64,000 nucleotides of DNA from NCBI GenBank assembly GCA_009869945.1, contig WIXG01000003.1, forward strand, positions 496,001 through 560,000, written 5' to 3'. Source of the DNA: Mesaphorura yosii (Eukaryota > Arthropoda > Collembola > Poduromorpha > Tullbergiidae). How positions within the stretch are numbered: the first letter of the stretch is position 1; every line of letters starts with the position of its first letter. Both the position numbers and the translations under genes were made by a program. The notes beneath the pieces are model-generated. The model saw only the letters and a list, made by a program, of their open reading frames with translations, was not told the DNA's origin and made no database searches. Of this stretch, positions 1 to 11,894 are shown one piece after another.

Positions 1-522
1 TTTCTTGTATCAACTTCCTTATCGTGTATCCTTATCTGATCCTGCATGCCATAGCGAAAGATGAGTGAAGAACAAGCCATATTTTATTGCAATTTGTATC
101 ATTTTATTGACGAATGCGAGAACGAAAAAATCAAAATCGAATCGACCGAATGCGCTACGAATACGAGTTTATGAGGAGCACGTCACGTCTTTGCCTAATT
201 GCCTACCTTGGCTAATCGGCCAATTTATGATGCGACAAAATATGTGTGCCACGTGCATTTTATACAGGCTAATAATAACAGTAGAAAGAAAATAGATTGT
301 CCAATCCTTTACACTACACGTCTGCCGGCACTCGAGTGTGAATCCAGTCAAGTGCAAATCGAACCGAAATGAATTTCAACCGCCTCAGAAAAACGCGGAT
401 GACATTGAATTCCAATCTCGTGTCTTCAGGCGCTTGACAAAGCACTTTTGTGGTCAGGGTCAGGAGCCACTGCATGATCTGTAATAATTTAATACATGTT
501 AGTCGAGTCCACTGTGTTCGGT
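1..522. other. Flank downstream of PINK1, no gene seen
   Basis: Open frames here are short and lack family resemblance or convincing splice sites. Apart from the presumed PINK1 3' UTR near 490-522 I see nothing. Confidence 0.5.
488..493 (-). promoter_or_regulatory. Probable poly(A) signal of PINK1 (ATTAAA)
   Basis: The minus strand reads ATTAAA about 30 bases past the PINK1 stop codon. It is the common variant of the animal poly(A) hexamer, and no other candidate is as close. Confidence 0.4.
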
Positions 523-2884
523 TTAATGCAGGCTGAGGCGAAAGTCAAAAGTTTCGCTCACCTCTGAGTCAGAGACCCGATCGCTGCTCTTCAGGAGCCA
601 GTTGGTGGGGCACCATAGATACAGCTGGCAAATTGTGGCTGCTATTTCAGCACTCAGTCTTTCGTTCGGATTCCTTCTCAAAAGCTCATGAATCAATGTC
701 TGAACTCTGTTTGGAATATCCACGTATTTTGGCAATTCACTGTCCTTGTACGTTCTGCTGTCAAGCGCTGCGGCTGACTGGCTAGACTCGCGGACGAACG
801 GATTCGGCTTCCCAAACATTTCGTACGCCAACGTTCCAGCAGCCCAGGCATCGGACTTTTCGTACGAAATCTTTTTCCATGTCCCGGGTTTTGCCGAAGC
901 TACTTCAGGCGCCATGAGTGCAGCATTTCCTCCTCGGTCAGTTTCATTGCTAGGAAATGGGAGTTGGAGCCCATTTGTTTTGTCTGCGAGACAGCAACCA
1001 AAGTCAGTGATTGTCAGATGCGGATAATCAAGGTCGGTTGTTGTGTCCAAGAGCAAATTGTCCATCTTCAGGTCCCTGCAGGAAGCGAATATCCCATTGA
1101 ATTGGAGTTCAGCGAAACAAAGACCTTCGAATTATTGGAGCTAGCGCTAACCTGTGAGCGATTCCGTTGCGGTTTAAATGTGCGATTCCTTCCAGGAGTT
1201 GTGTCAGTAACAAAATTCGATTCTTCAGCTTTAAATCAGGATGAGTGCGAATATAATTTTCGAGGTTTGTATCATAGCTGAAAAACGGCAATTCAATTCA
1301 AATTCAGAGTTCAAGCCCAACTAAACTACAATGACGGATTTTTCAACGAGAGTAGGATAACTTACCACTTCATCACGAGGAACAAACTCATATTTCGCCC
1401 ATACCCGTCTTCATTTAACCTTCTGGGAAGTGCAGCTGGAAACAGTTCCATTGACTCAGGTAGCATAGGGATTTGATCCGTAAACACGTGAGACACTTCA
1501 ATAATATTGGGATGTGGCGGACAGAATTGCAAATTGGTCAAATCATCAATCTGAATTCCTCTTAACGCAGGAATCGATCGTGATGGCACAATCTCTTTGC
1601 ACATTGCCCGAATAATCGATGTTGAGTTTGACTCGAAATCGTAATTAAACATCATCTTGACAGCGAGTGGATATTTCTGTGGAGCGGTCGTTGAACTGGA
1701 TGCTTCTGGTTCGTGCTTCCAATTTGCAGCGTAAACCGCAGCACAAGATCCTTTCGAAAGCACTGGCCCAAAGTTTAGATCATTGACTGAAACGGCCGAT
1801 TCTTCCTCCATCGGGACTGGTTCCATAGTTGTCTGTGGAATCACAGGCTTCTTCTTTTGCAATGACTCCTGCAAAACATATGAACATGTCTGTTCGTTGG
1901 CAAATTGTTCAACACGTATCCTCGAAACCGCCGTGACACAATTAATTACGAACCCTGATTTCCCAGCATATTCCTTCGAATTCATTCTCCTTTGTGAGCA
2001 TCCCAGTCCCGGACGCTAAAGACACCCCGACAAGGGCGAAGAAAGGCCTCGCATCGTTATCGTAAAGAAGTCGCTCTGATGCTTTTTTTCGGAGTTCTCC
2101 GGAAAGTGCGCTGGTTACCCGTCTCAGAACGTTGTCCACAAATAGTTTTCTAGAAATAAAAAACAAAGACAATAGATTCATATTGGGTAAGTACGACGTT
2201 AAGAATATCATGTAAACAAAACAAAATATAAACTACGACAAAGATTTTATGTATATTTTGTCCATCATTGACTGCTGAAACTTTTTGAGTTAGTGAAACC
2301 TTGTATTTCGTGTCAAGACCAGCTTCTCTTCTAGCCTCTAGCCTGCTCCAAATCAGAAGCATTTGACTTGAAACAGAAATTCTCAAGGGACAAATACCTT
2401 CTAACAGTATTTCTCTTGCGCGACAAATCTTCCTCATATTCGACTTAAGGCTGATGTCGTAATATGTGGGTGCCTGACCATGACATTGTTCACACTACAC
2501 TAATGGATTCTGATGCACTGCTGTCGTAATCTGAATTTGCAAATCTAAATGTGGAAATGTGTTGGCATTCTTCACTGACCTGACTCCTGACTGTAGTTCT
2601 TGGCCAAGCCATTGCAAGGGGCTCGCTGCAGTTCCAAACCCGAAAAGCTTGGAGGAAGTGGTTGGAGTTGCACCTCCAGTAGTTAGTACATGTGGTTCAA
2701 TTTTTGCCAGATCAGGACGATACCTCTTCCCATAGAATTCCAGATGATAGCGTATGAGTGCACGACTATGCCAAATAATTCTACGAAGAAAAGACATCTC
2801 CAAGTAATTGTGTTGAAATGTGGTCAGCAGTGGTTGAATCCCGTGTTGTTTTGCAGTGGTTGCATAGAACAAGAGTCTATTCAT
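523..2884 (-). CDS. PINK1: PINK1 mitochondrial Ser/Thr kinase, 5 exons
   Basis: Exons on the minus strand: 2884-2580, 2149-1954, 1868-1366, 1277-1152, 1075-523. The lengths keep frame and give 560 residues (human PINK1 is 581). The N-terminus is basic and serine/threonine-rich, like a mitochondrial presequence. Residues ~138-151 form the hydrophobic segment [14 protein letters not shown] seen in PINK1. The kinase domain has a glycine loop ([10 protein letters not shown], ~204-212), catalytic Lys238 (LAVKMM), HRDLK 376-380 and DFG 401-403, followed by GCCLAD, and then MAPEV. In the family, PINK1 phosphorylates ubiquitin and Parkin on damaged mitochondria. The intron at 1953-1869 has a weak donor (gttcgt) but an excellent acceptor, and the frame requires it. 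A later ATG at 2797 would give 531 residues. Identity is certain; the exact start is less so. Confidence 0.93.
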
Positions 2885-4003
2885 TGCTTGAAGGATTCCA
2901 CTGTGTAATTAACTAGGCTGTCTCAGAAATTATGGATTACTCGCAGGTTTATTGATGGTTCCAGGTCCAAGTTTCGTTTTCTTCCATCTGAAACGTGTAC
3001 ACAATAAAGCAGAACAGAGTTAACAATCCAGCTCAAACAAAAGCGCAAAATTACATAGAATTAAATACTTGTCAGGTTATTCACGACACGAATCATTGAA
3101 CTTACTGATAAGCGAATCCAAATATTTCCCGTGCCCGTTTGGTATCAGCTTTGTTTTGACTGTGATTTCCTCTCACATTTTGGAGTGTGTACCAGTCAAG
3201 ATAAAAACAAATGTAAGCGCCGCCGTCATTCTCTCCCGTGCGGCTCTTTGTATATGTACATGTGAAAAATTACGTACTCAACTTGACGTAACGTTAATAA
3301 TAGCACTTGCAGTCCAGAGTTCGTGTCTTTCTAGAAGGTCTTTGCAAGAACTCCTTCACTATCACTTTCTTTTAGCGAGAAACTGAGAGGCATTCATTCA
3401 CGTCTCGCATTTCGTATTGCTTGCGTATCTCGTTTAGTTTCAGCAAAAGCAAAGATACGCGATGTGGTTTCGCTTTTACGGTTTCACAACTCTGCGACGA
3501 TGCAAAGACAGCAATTGATTTAATGAAGGTGGATCGCAACCATTTAAATTATTTATTAGTCCCTTAAATGCAAAATGTTGATGCTTAATTACAGCCATTA
3601 ACACGACACCGTGACTCCCATGTTAAATTAAGGTTTTACAACGTGCGTGCGCACTGAACAGTGTCTGTAGTTTAACAGTTTAATTAGCACAATGACTAGC
3701 ACCGTTACTGTAATATCAAGCTGCGTAATCTTAGCACATAGCAGGATTCGAGGGCTTCATAAAATGTGTCGTGTGTGTGAGATTAACGCTCTTAGAATTA
3801 GATTCCCGGACATTTGACATTCTGAAGAGGACACAAGGAAAGAAGACTGGAGACAAATTAATAACTTAGCACAAAAGGAGGTAATCTAAAGTTCAGTCGT
3901 AATGGTTTCAGTAAGGAAAGGAATTAATCAATGACTAGATATAAGGCAGAAAACTGAAACCAGACAAAGTTCAGAGATAGGAGGAAGGGTAACTGCAAAG
4001 GTA
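2885..4003. other. Interval between DNAJC16 and PINK1
   Basis: AT-rich sequence holding the presumed 3' UTR of DNAJC16 on its right and the PINK1 promoter on its left. An open frame at 3069-3386 starts at a non-ATG codon and resembles nothing. No RNA gene or repeat was recognised. Confidence 0.5.
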
Positions 4004-7000
4004 TTATTTCAAAGGAAATTCTGGCCAATCGCCACTGATGTGATAGCGATGTGTAGAACCTTCGAAGAGTCTATCTAGCCAATTTGACAAGTTGTCCAAG
4101 AGATTTGAGGTGAAGAGAATACTCGGCTGCTCGTGCTGAGCCTAAAAGGTCAGAAATAGTTTAATATCATTGACCTTGAACATTACGGAAACAGCTTCTT
4201 CATGTCTGTACCTCATTCCTTCGGCCTTCAACATCAGAATTGTCATCATCTGAACTTCGATCGGAGTCAAACCCTAAGAACCCTCCATTGTGATAGCCGC
4301 CGTGTCCACGATGTTTCTGTAATAATGCATAGCATCCCTCTAATTTAATCTCCTTTTACAACAATGGGGCTTTCAATTCAAAAAGAATGCACCTACCAAT
4401 TTTGCATTTGATGACGGAAGTGTGGCGTGGAACACACAAAAGTATCTGCGGAAGCCGTTCAATGACAAGACTGTCCCAACACAGTTTCTCGGATTTATAT
4501 TTAAACTTCTTGGTTCTGGCAGACTGAGAAGCAACAATTGCTTGTACCACTTCAGACCTCCGCCCTTGTCAACGTGCATGTAGCCAAATTGCAGAGATTT
4601 GTTCCTGCGTCCAAAAGCGAGTCAGTAATTTGTCCCTGAGACTTCACTTGGAATTGTCAAGGCTTACTTTCTGTATGGATAGACACATCTTTGAAATTTT
4701 GGTAACAGTGAAGCTTTTGTGTCAGCATCCAACAATAAAATGATAGTTCGGCAGCCTGGCTTTATCAAGCGAATAAGACCGTTGTACGATTCTCCTCGCA
4801 ACTCATGAACCTTCAAATCTGAAGTTGCATCATGATTTCTATGCCGTGGTGTTGTTGACTGGCCACTGCGGTCACTTCGGTGAGTTGTAGAAGTATGGGC
4901 ACTTCGGGACGATGTATTCATTCCCTTGGCCTTAGCTTGAATCGACTCCTCTTCAAGGCGACTATTTATAAAAACCATTGTTCCATTTCAGAGACTCGAG
5001 ATTGTATTGGCTTAATTAATAATGATAATAAAGATTATAATACTTACACAAGGTATGCCATAATATATCCGCCAGCAACAATAAAAAGAATGGTAGCGAT
5101 AAGTGAAGTGGTTTGGATGACCATTTCTCTTGTTAAATGTCCACGAATGAATTCCATTGTCAATGAAACTTTCTTCAGAACCTTTGACATTACTCCAGGC
5201 GCATGTTCATCGGCCAATTCCTAAGCACATCGCGAATATGGTTAAAGTTAAAAGGTACTGGCAGCATTTCAAAAGCGAATAGAAAATTTACTTGTACTTC
5301 CACTTGGTACGCCAATGGCTGCTTTTCGTTCAGCAGCGTATACAAAGTTGAGTCAAGTTTTCTAGCTGAGGCGTTGGTTCCATCCCAGTCCATCCACTGA
5401 AACGCAACTCGACTGGTACTTTGACGCCAAATAACAGCAAGATTCGAGAATTTGTTCCCGGCTGCAAAAAAATTGCAAACCACAGTCTCATTCAAGAAAG
5501 TGTTACTCGGGCAGCAGAATAGCCATACCATTGGCAAGCGAGTTGAAGAAGTCTTTCTGCTTCTCTTGATAAATGTATGCAAATTGAACCCTTTGTTGCG
5601 TATTTTGGCTGGCAAATTTCCGCAAACTGTCCTTATTCTCCGTCTCCCGTTCACTCGGTTTATCTTCCGTGAGCAAGACAACACAGAGACGACGCCTGTA
5701 TATTGAGCTCTCAGTTGGGCACAGCGTATCCATGATTGGCTAAAGAGAGAGAAGTTCTTTTCAAGTCATATCAGACATGTGGAGTGAAAAACAATGGAAA
5801 GGATCACGATACCTGAGAAGAGAGCCGTGGCAGATTAAGGAATTTGTTATTCTCGAGCAAATCCTTCATTAAATTGAAGGGAATATCGCTCATTGACAAA
5901 GAGGCCACAGGCTTAGGATTTTCTTTGAAAACCATTAACCCGTCCATTAACTTCTGAATTCCAAATCGTGATCGCAAGATGTAATCACTTGGATGAATGA
6001 ATCCAAATGCAGCTCTTTCACGATATTGGAATGCTAGCGTCATGTATCTAAGTCGCACGCTTGTTCCAGTGCCAAAAATTAAAGCACGCACACGATTGTC
6101 ATTTGAAGGCTTTAAGAATTCGTCGATGTTTGCATTGTCCACCAGTTGAATTACATCAGTAGGAATTTTGGATCGAATGAAGGCTGAAAAATAAGTACGA
6201 GGTGAGTGATTTTGAATGATTTATCAGGATTTTGACTTTCGTTTCATTCGTGTTACCGATAACTTTGCTTCCACTAATTACTGCATCTCGATAATGATGG
6301 GGTTGAGTTTCCATGAGCAAGATGACCAAGGGCACGACAGACACGCCGAATTTACGTGCAATGGATCGCTCTTTCTCGGCATGTATTGTCATCACATCGA
6401 TCTAATAGACAAACAAGAGAGATATTAATTAGCTAGAGACATGGCTTTAGCAACCAGGCGAAGTCAGAATAAAGTCTTACCCCAATGCTTTCTAATTCAT
6501 CAGTAAGCGTTCGCCACACAGGAACCGCCCTTCCACAACTTGGACACCAGTCCCCATAAAAAAGTAAAAGCTGTGGCACACTTTTAGATTTTGGTATTAC
6601 AGTTTGCTCCACCGTTCTACAAGCATTCGAGATAATATGGTCAAAATCCATCCAAATATTGAGAACTTGATAATGTTGCAAGGCTAACTTACTTGGTTGT
6701 GACAGATTGAGCTTGCAAATACGCACTGGCTTCACCAAATGAATGGTGAAATGATCCACCAGCAGTGAATGTCAAAATTTCGTCAAGCGGGTCAAACCGA
6801 TGAAATCCCGACTCAAAAGACGACGAGCGATGCGCTGGAAAGTCTTCTGCGACTCCATGTTGGTCGTACAATCTTCGACGATCCGGATCAGAAAGCAACT
6901 GAAGAAATGAAATGCTTGTAAGCTTCTAAATTAAAGCATGTCCTTACGCTAGAAATTTAGGAAATGTTTATTACCTCATGAGCTCGAGTAATTTGCATAA

Positions 7001-7304
7001 ATTTTGCCTGCGCGTCGGGATCCTGATTCTTGTCAGGATGCCACTCCTTCGCTAACTGCTTGTACGCTCTCCGAATTTGTTGTACATCGGCGGACCTGGG
7101 CACTCCCAAAATCTTGTAAGGATCCTCTGAAGCTGCTCCAAAGACGTACGGTTCATGAACGAGAAAAATTAACCCAATTATTACGACAGCTATTCGTGAG
7201 GCGGAAGTATGGGCCCGGTATCTTGGTACAGATTTGCTTGAAGACATTCCTGAACTCATTCCAGCAGCCAGCCACAGTCCAAACCCAATTTGGCCAGGAA
7301 TCAC
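4004..7304 (-). CDS. DNAJC16: DNAJC16, ER J-domain/thioredoxin protein, 12 exons
   Basis: Exons: 7304-6975, 6898-6693, 6616-6481, 6401-6257, 6183-5813, 5739-5529, 5461-5292, 5220-5048, 4961-4668, 4604-4397, 4316-4212, 4141-4004. All joins keep frame and give 828 residues (human 782). A hydrophobic signal anchor lies at ~36-50. The J domain starts near residue 60, with HPD at 89-91 (EWHPDKN). A thioredoxin-like domain follows with W-CPSC at 202-206, where human has WCFSC. A membrane segment is at ~558-580. Segments such as CVVLLT, the LSLNGFRRYFCVF stretch and the C-terminal GDWPEF match the family end to end. Family members are ER-membrane J proteins that recruit Hsp70 and have been linked to autophagosome size. 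A start at Met16 is also possible. Exon 6 ends at gtatgg (5528); an alternative donor 22 bases downstream would break the frame. Confidence 0.93.
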
Positions 7305-8989
7305 AATAGATAAATGAATATTTGAGCTGAAACTTGTACCATGTTGTAGTATGGCCCACTGAACTGATGCTGATCGTTGATCCGATGTTAGATCACTGTT
7401 GACATTTTCTTAATTAAAGTTATGCTTCAGCGTCGAGACTTTTAACTGCTGAGCGCGTGCAATTCTAGCTATGAACACAGACTACATGGAACACTCCCTA
7501 AATTAATAGCAATGAAATTCTGGAGTCCTTTTTTGTATTTTCATGCTAATTGACATTTTGTTTCGAGTTGCAGTTGCAATTAAATTACGTAACAGCCCAA
7601 AATGCAACTTTAATTCGGGCTTCTACATTTAATTAAAAATCGATAACATTTCAAATGGCGAGAGAACAAGGATGTGCACCTGCAATGCAGTATAGCGAGT
7701 CAAGCGAGCTTTCGCTTATAAACAAAGAGCAATTTCATTGTATCATCAAGTTGCAATTTCGTTCAACTTTATTACAGTATAATTGATAATTGATATATTC
7801 TAATTCCTCGTTATTTAATTTTGTCATCGTCTTCTATCTTCTGTTGTTCTAATCTTCTAGCCCACCATGCACCATGACTGACGCATCATTCGTGCTAGAT
7901 TCTAGATTAGAATATAGGGGAATTAGGGCATTTTAAAACTTAAAATGTGGCATCTCTGCAGCATGACTGATTATATTAATGTCAAATTGTCAATTGACCA
8001 TCAGACACCTTCGACTTCAACTCCTTTGATCCGACTCCACCTTTGATCGACTTAGACTCTGATCAGATGCCCAGCTCCTCTCGTAAGTCAACATTTCTCT
8101 GCAACGAAAATATGGGATGGGAGTTGGAATCTCTAATAAGCATTTTCTCGATCTGGACACGTTTGAGCCTCCGTAATTGCCAAATTGCTACAAACTCCAT
8201 GAAAGCAGGCACAGGATGGGACAGGTACATAATTCTTTAGCCGACATTTCCTCACATTCACTGTGGTTAACGTCAATTTTTTGCGTTTATCGTTTATCCA
8301 TTTCTTTATACTTTATCTCTCAGATTTCACTTCAGGTAGCAAAATACATTCTTTCCATCAAGTTAATTGGAGTCAAGTTGAAGTTGGACAGTTGCCGTAG
8401 CACGAACTAATCCAGCTACAACAGTCCTCCTAAGACTGAATCCCCCAAGTCCCCTGTTGAGACAACGTAAGGGTCAGTGGCTAATGATGATATCATGAAC
8501 TCGACTTTGAAGGTTCGAGTCCCGGGCCCGTGACATGAAAACCTGAAGCCATTTTTTTGCACAATTTTATTTATGTGTACTCCGCCAAAGGGGACTCGGC
8601 CACAGGGGGACTGGATCGGGGGGACTGCTATAGGGGGATTCGTTCATGGAATCGACAGTTGCAACTTCATAGGGGCATTTGTATATCTTCCTGGTGATCC
8701 TGGGGCTGGGACGCGACAACTGAAATCGTAGTCGTAGTGTTAGGTAGGTAGTGAACAGAAAAGCGACTGATTCCAACTGCACAGGACTCCATCCCGATTG
8801 CTTTTCCAGTGAATAGAATTTGATGAAGCACCACAAGTTCGAGTTCATGAAATATGAAATACGAACTGATGGCGTAACTTTGCTGAATGTTCGGAGCGCA
8901 TGCGTACGTTGTTCGTCTCACGATTTCTGCATGTCTTGCTTGCATGAATAATTACAAAGGCATTCTGAATCAATTAAATTTAGTCTAAA
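7305..8989. other. Divergent intergenic region DNAJC16 / homeobox
   Basis: This is the shared upstream region of two genes reading outward. It contains a lone tRNA-like B-box word near 8510-8523 and G-run-rich sequence at 8580-8640. Open frames on both strands are short and unlike proteins. No coding exon could be supported. Confidence 0.5.
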
Positions 8990-11066
8990 ATGTCTTGCTC
9001 TCCGGGTCGGACCGGCGGCGGTGGCAGTGGATACTGTTATTCAATTAACGGATTGCTTCGCGAGACAAATTCGCACAGAGACGATGAGCCAACCGACGAT
9101 CAACTGTTTGGAGGTGTGGCAGCAGTAGTAGGAAACCACAAGGCGTCTGCCGATGTGTTTCAGTCGTCCTCCTCGTCAACTGACGAACCATTTTTCGATC
9201 CCGAAACTCAACGACTTGGCGCTGGTAAGTATTAACCCAAGGAATAGACCTTCTAAATCAAATTGTCAAATGGAATTGAGTAACTTAATCAACTTCAAAT
9301 CAAGGATTACATTGGCAAAACGACAAATGGCTTGATTTCATTTAATCCAATTGCATAAAGGAGTTAGGCAAATTAAGCTCACTGCTGAATAGACAAGATA
9401 GTTTCCAGTCTACCTCAACCATCTCGTTAATCCATTTTGTTTCAGTGCTGAATTGCGACTTGTGACGAAAATTCAGTTTTGAGTGGACACGTTGAGACAG
9501 CAGACAGCCTGTGTCGCTTGCCCGTTAATCTTAAGTATTTGCATTAAATAAACTTTGCCGGAGAAGTGAATGCATTAAATAAACGTTCTGGAGAGTCAAG
9601 TGCATAATCTCCGAGCCCTTTACCTGCTCCCTAAATGAATGAACCCGAACGATCAGCCTACAAATCCATTCAGACGTCGCTCTTTACTCGCTTTCCTCAA
9701 AGCCATGAAACTGTAAATTCCTGAGAAGAGAATGAAAGCCCACGCGTTTCGTCTCAAAACTTTTAATTAAAGTCCATGTGTGTATGCTGTGCGGGCATTC
9801 GGGCACGGTGCTAAAGAGTACCTTCGAGTTCACCTTCACCTGCATTCCTTGTAGGATCGTCAGGAGGGAGCAGCAGGAAACATGGGTCCCAGTCCGTCAC
9901 GTTCACCCCAATTCTTCTGAACCATTTTCATCATCACCGAAACAGCAGCCCAGGTGCTACATCAGTTTCTGGCAGAAGAAAGCAGAGAAGGTACAGGTAA
10001 GGAATCGTTCATTCCAAGAATCAGGTATCTAATTAAAAGTTACCTGGCATGGCTTCCCCATTCTACTTTTGCTTTTCATGTTTAATTAATATTCTTTCAG
10101 AACAACCTTCACCAGTTATCAGCTTGAAGAACTGGAACGGTCTTTTCTACGAACGCATTATCCTGACGTATTTTTCCGGGAAGAGTTGGCTTTGAGAATT
10201 GATTTGACGGAGGCTAGAGTACAAGTATGGTTTCAGAACAGGAGGGCAAAGTGGAGAAAACAAGAGAAACAAAATAGTGCAGGCGGCAGTGGCGGTGGGG
10301 GAATTAAATTATTCGGTAAGCTAAAAGTTCGCTAAAAGAACGCTGCAACAGCAACAATAGCACGTGCTTCATACAATTTTCTTCGTTCTCGGAATTCGCA
10401 GACAGTCCACCAAGTCACCAACTACTGCAATCTGGCAGTGTATATGGAATCTCGGCGTCTCCATCATCGCCTGCGTCGCCCTCTCAAGGCCCAGTGTCAG
10501 GATCCGCAGCTGCAGGGGCCAACGCCAGCAGCTCAAGCACGCCATCTTCAAATTCCCCAACCAACGGAATTCTTGGAAGAGAAAGCGTCTTTGGACAATC
10601 TTACCATCATCATCATAGTTACGGCAGCCACAGTTCGCCATCAGCATTCGTCCCAATGCCCATGTCAAACACGGGTGTGAATATTTCTGCGTTACATCAG
10701 CCAGCTTCAAGTCTCCTGCATCCACAGCCACAGCGACAAGCCCATTCTCACTCGGCAGAAATGGCGATGTCAGGAGCGGGACACCCATACTTGGGCTTTG
10801 ATTGGCAGTCGTCTTTTTTGTCACAAGCCTCTCTTTTCTCTGATATTACATTTCCGAAGGAGCTGGTCCAAAGTTCGGTTCCACAGCATCTGGGCCTGAG
10901 CAATAGCGGTAGCGGCTTGGAGTTTGGGAATATGAGTGGACATGGAATTAGTCTTGGAAGTGGTGGGGAATCTTCTGGAGGCGGACGTGATCGTTTTGTC
11001 GATGGTGGAACAGGTCTCCGGGCGACCGATTTGTTGCCTGATGATTTGTCACAATGCTTACGTTGA
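8990..11066 (+). CDS. Pph13: Paired-like homeodomain factor, Pph13/aristaless group, 4 exons
   Basis: Exons 8990-9224, 9855-9996, 10101-10315 and 10402-11066 join in frame to 418 residues. The homeodomain is at ~122-181: it has [16 protein letters not shown], then [11 protein letters not shown], and a recognition helix [15 protein letters not shown]. Gln at position 50 puts it in the paired-like, non-paired-box class. From memory, [20 protein letters not shown] fits Pph13 (a photoreceptor regulator in flies) better than aristaless or Arx, but this needs a tree. An octapeptide-like YSINGLL is at 17-23. The C-terminal half is Ser/Gly/His-rich with [14 protein letters not shown] as its only ordered-looking stretch. 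I see no OAR motif. An AATAAA follows the stop. Homeodomain identity is certain; the ortholog name is moderately sure. Confidence 0.9.
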
Positions 11067-11130
11067 AGAATTACGTGGCGTGGTTAAGAAAATTGGCATG
11101 AGTTGTTCTAGCACACCGGTTGAAAGTGGG

Positions 11131-11136
11131 AATAAA
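11131..11136 (+). promoter_or_regulatory. Poly(A) signal AATAAA of the homeobox gene
   Basis: Canonical hexamer 64 bases after the stop codon, on the coding strand. Confidence 0.5.
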
Positions 11137-11759
11137 AGGAACTGAAATCTATAGACTCGAAAAGGTCGGTCGTAGAGTACAAAGCGAATGTTGTCAAATG
11201 TATAATTTATTCTCATTCCACTAATGAACTGACATGTAAAGCACTATTGTTAGCCATAAACATAAATATGCTCAAATAATTTCGCAGCGCAGCAGCTGTG
11301 ACCTGGGTGAGTAATCGTGATCAGTAATCACAAATACTTCCATTTTCTATTGCATTGCTGAAAGTTTCCTCTCTTCTTTTTCACAATTTCTGCAGCATCG
11401 GTAACGGTAACGCAAAATGATCCACAATTAGCAATTACAGTTATTGAATCAGGGCGAGCGGAAATTCGCTGGTATACCCATGATGATTCTTTTATGTTGA
11501 CATGATTATTTCCTTCTTCGTACATTTTTCTCAGCCTGCCCCAAATTCGCGCGATTCACGCGATTTATGCATCAAAGCATATGAGATCCAATTCTAAAAA
11601 TAGAAATCAGACGAAACGATTCATTACTGCACCTGCAGTGCGAATGTGAATCTGTATCGCAATTGACGTGCTATTATTCTAGCTACACGCAAGACCCATT
11701 TCGAAAGTGAAACTCACCATTGTTGCGCCGACCACGAGAAAGTTACAGCACAGCTACAG
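11137..11759. other. Interval without recognised gene
   Basis: Lies between the homeobox poly(A) signal and the first short hydrophobic ORF. It probably includes that gene's 3' UTR. Nothing else was recognised. Confidence 0.4.
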
Positions 11760-11894
11760 TTACGTCTTCATGAGGAACCGCACAATCGTGATGGGCGTCT
11801 GTAGGATTACAAAGCAAGGGAAGAGCGCCACGCAGGCCGCAGCGACCAGGATTTTGGCTGCCTGCTGCACGGTGCGAGTTGCGAGAGTCAGCAT
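11760..11894 (-). CDS. 44-residue hydrophobic micropeptide (copy A)
   Basis: A complete ATG-to-TAA frame of 45 codons. The N-terminus is polar and short (MLTLATRTVQQ). It is followed by one hydrophobic stretch of about 20 residues containing ACVALFPCFVIL, then a C-terminus TPITIVRFLMKT. A possible splice acceptor (atttttag) lies 5 bases before the ATG, so a 5' UTR intron is likely. Copy B, 2.5 kb away on the same strand, aligns over the last 35 residues with 23 identities. Across the last 25 codons (stop included), 9 are identical, 10 differ silently and 6 change the residue, mostly conservatively. That pattern is what selection on protein gives. I do not recognise the family. A single-pass membrane micropeptide is an inference from hydrophobicity alone. 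Confidence 0.62.
   Translation of the reverse strand: MLTLATRTVQQAAKILVAAACVALFPCFVILQTPITIVRFLMKT

Noticed and set aside
2150-2437. 95-codon minus-strand frame in PINK1 intron 1
   Set aside because: Exon 1 joins exon 2 in frame without it and gives the expected SGVRKLFVDN sequence.
8500-8540. tRNA-like B-box word (GGTTCGAGTCCC)
   Set aside because: No matching T-arm stem, no clear A box and no acceptor stem. At most a tRNA-derived SINE remnant, and no second copy was seen.
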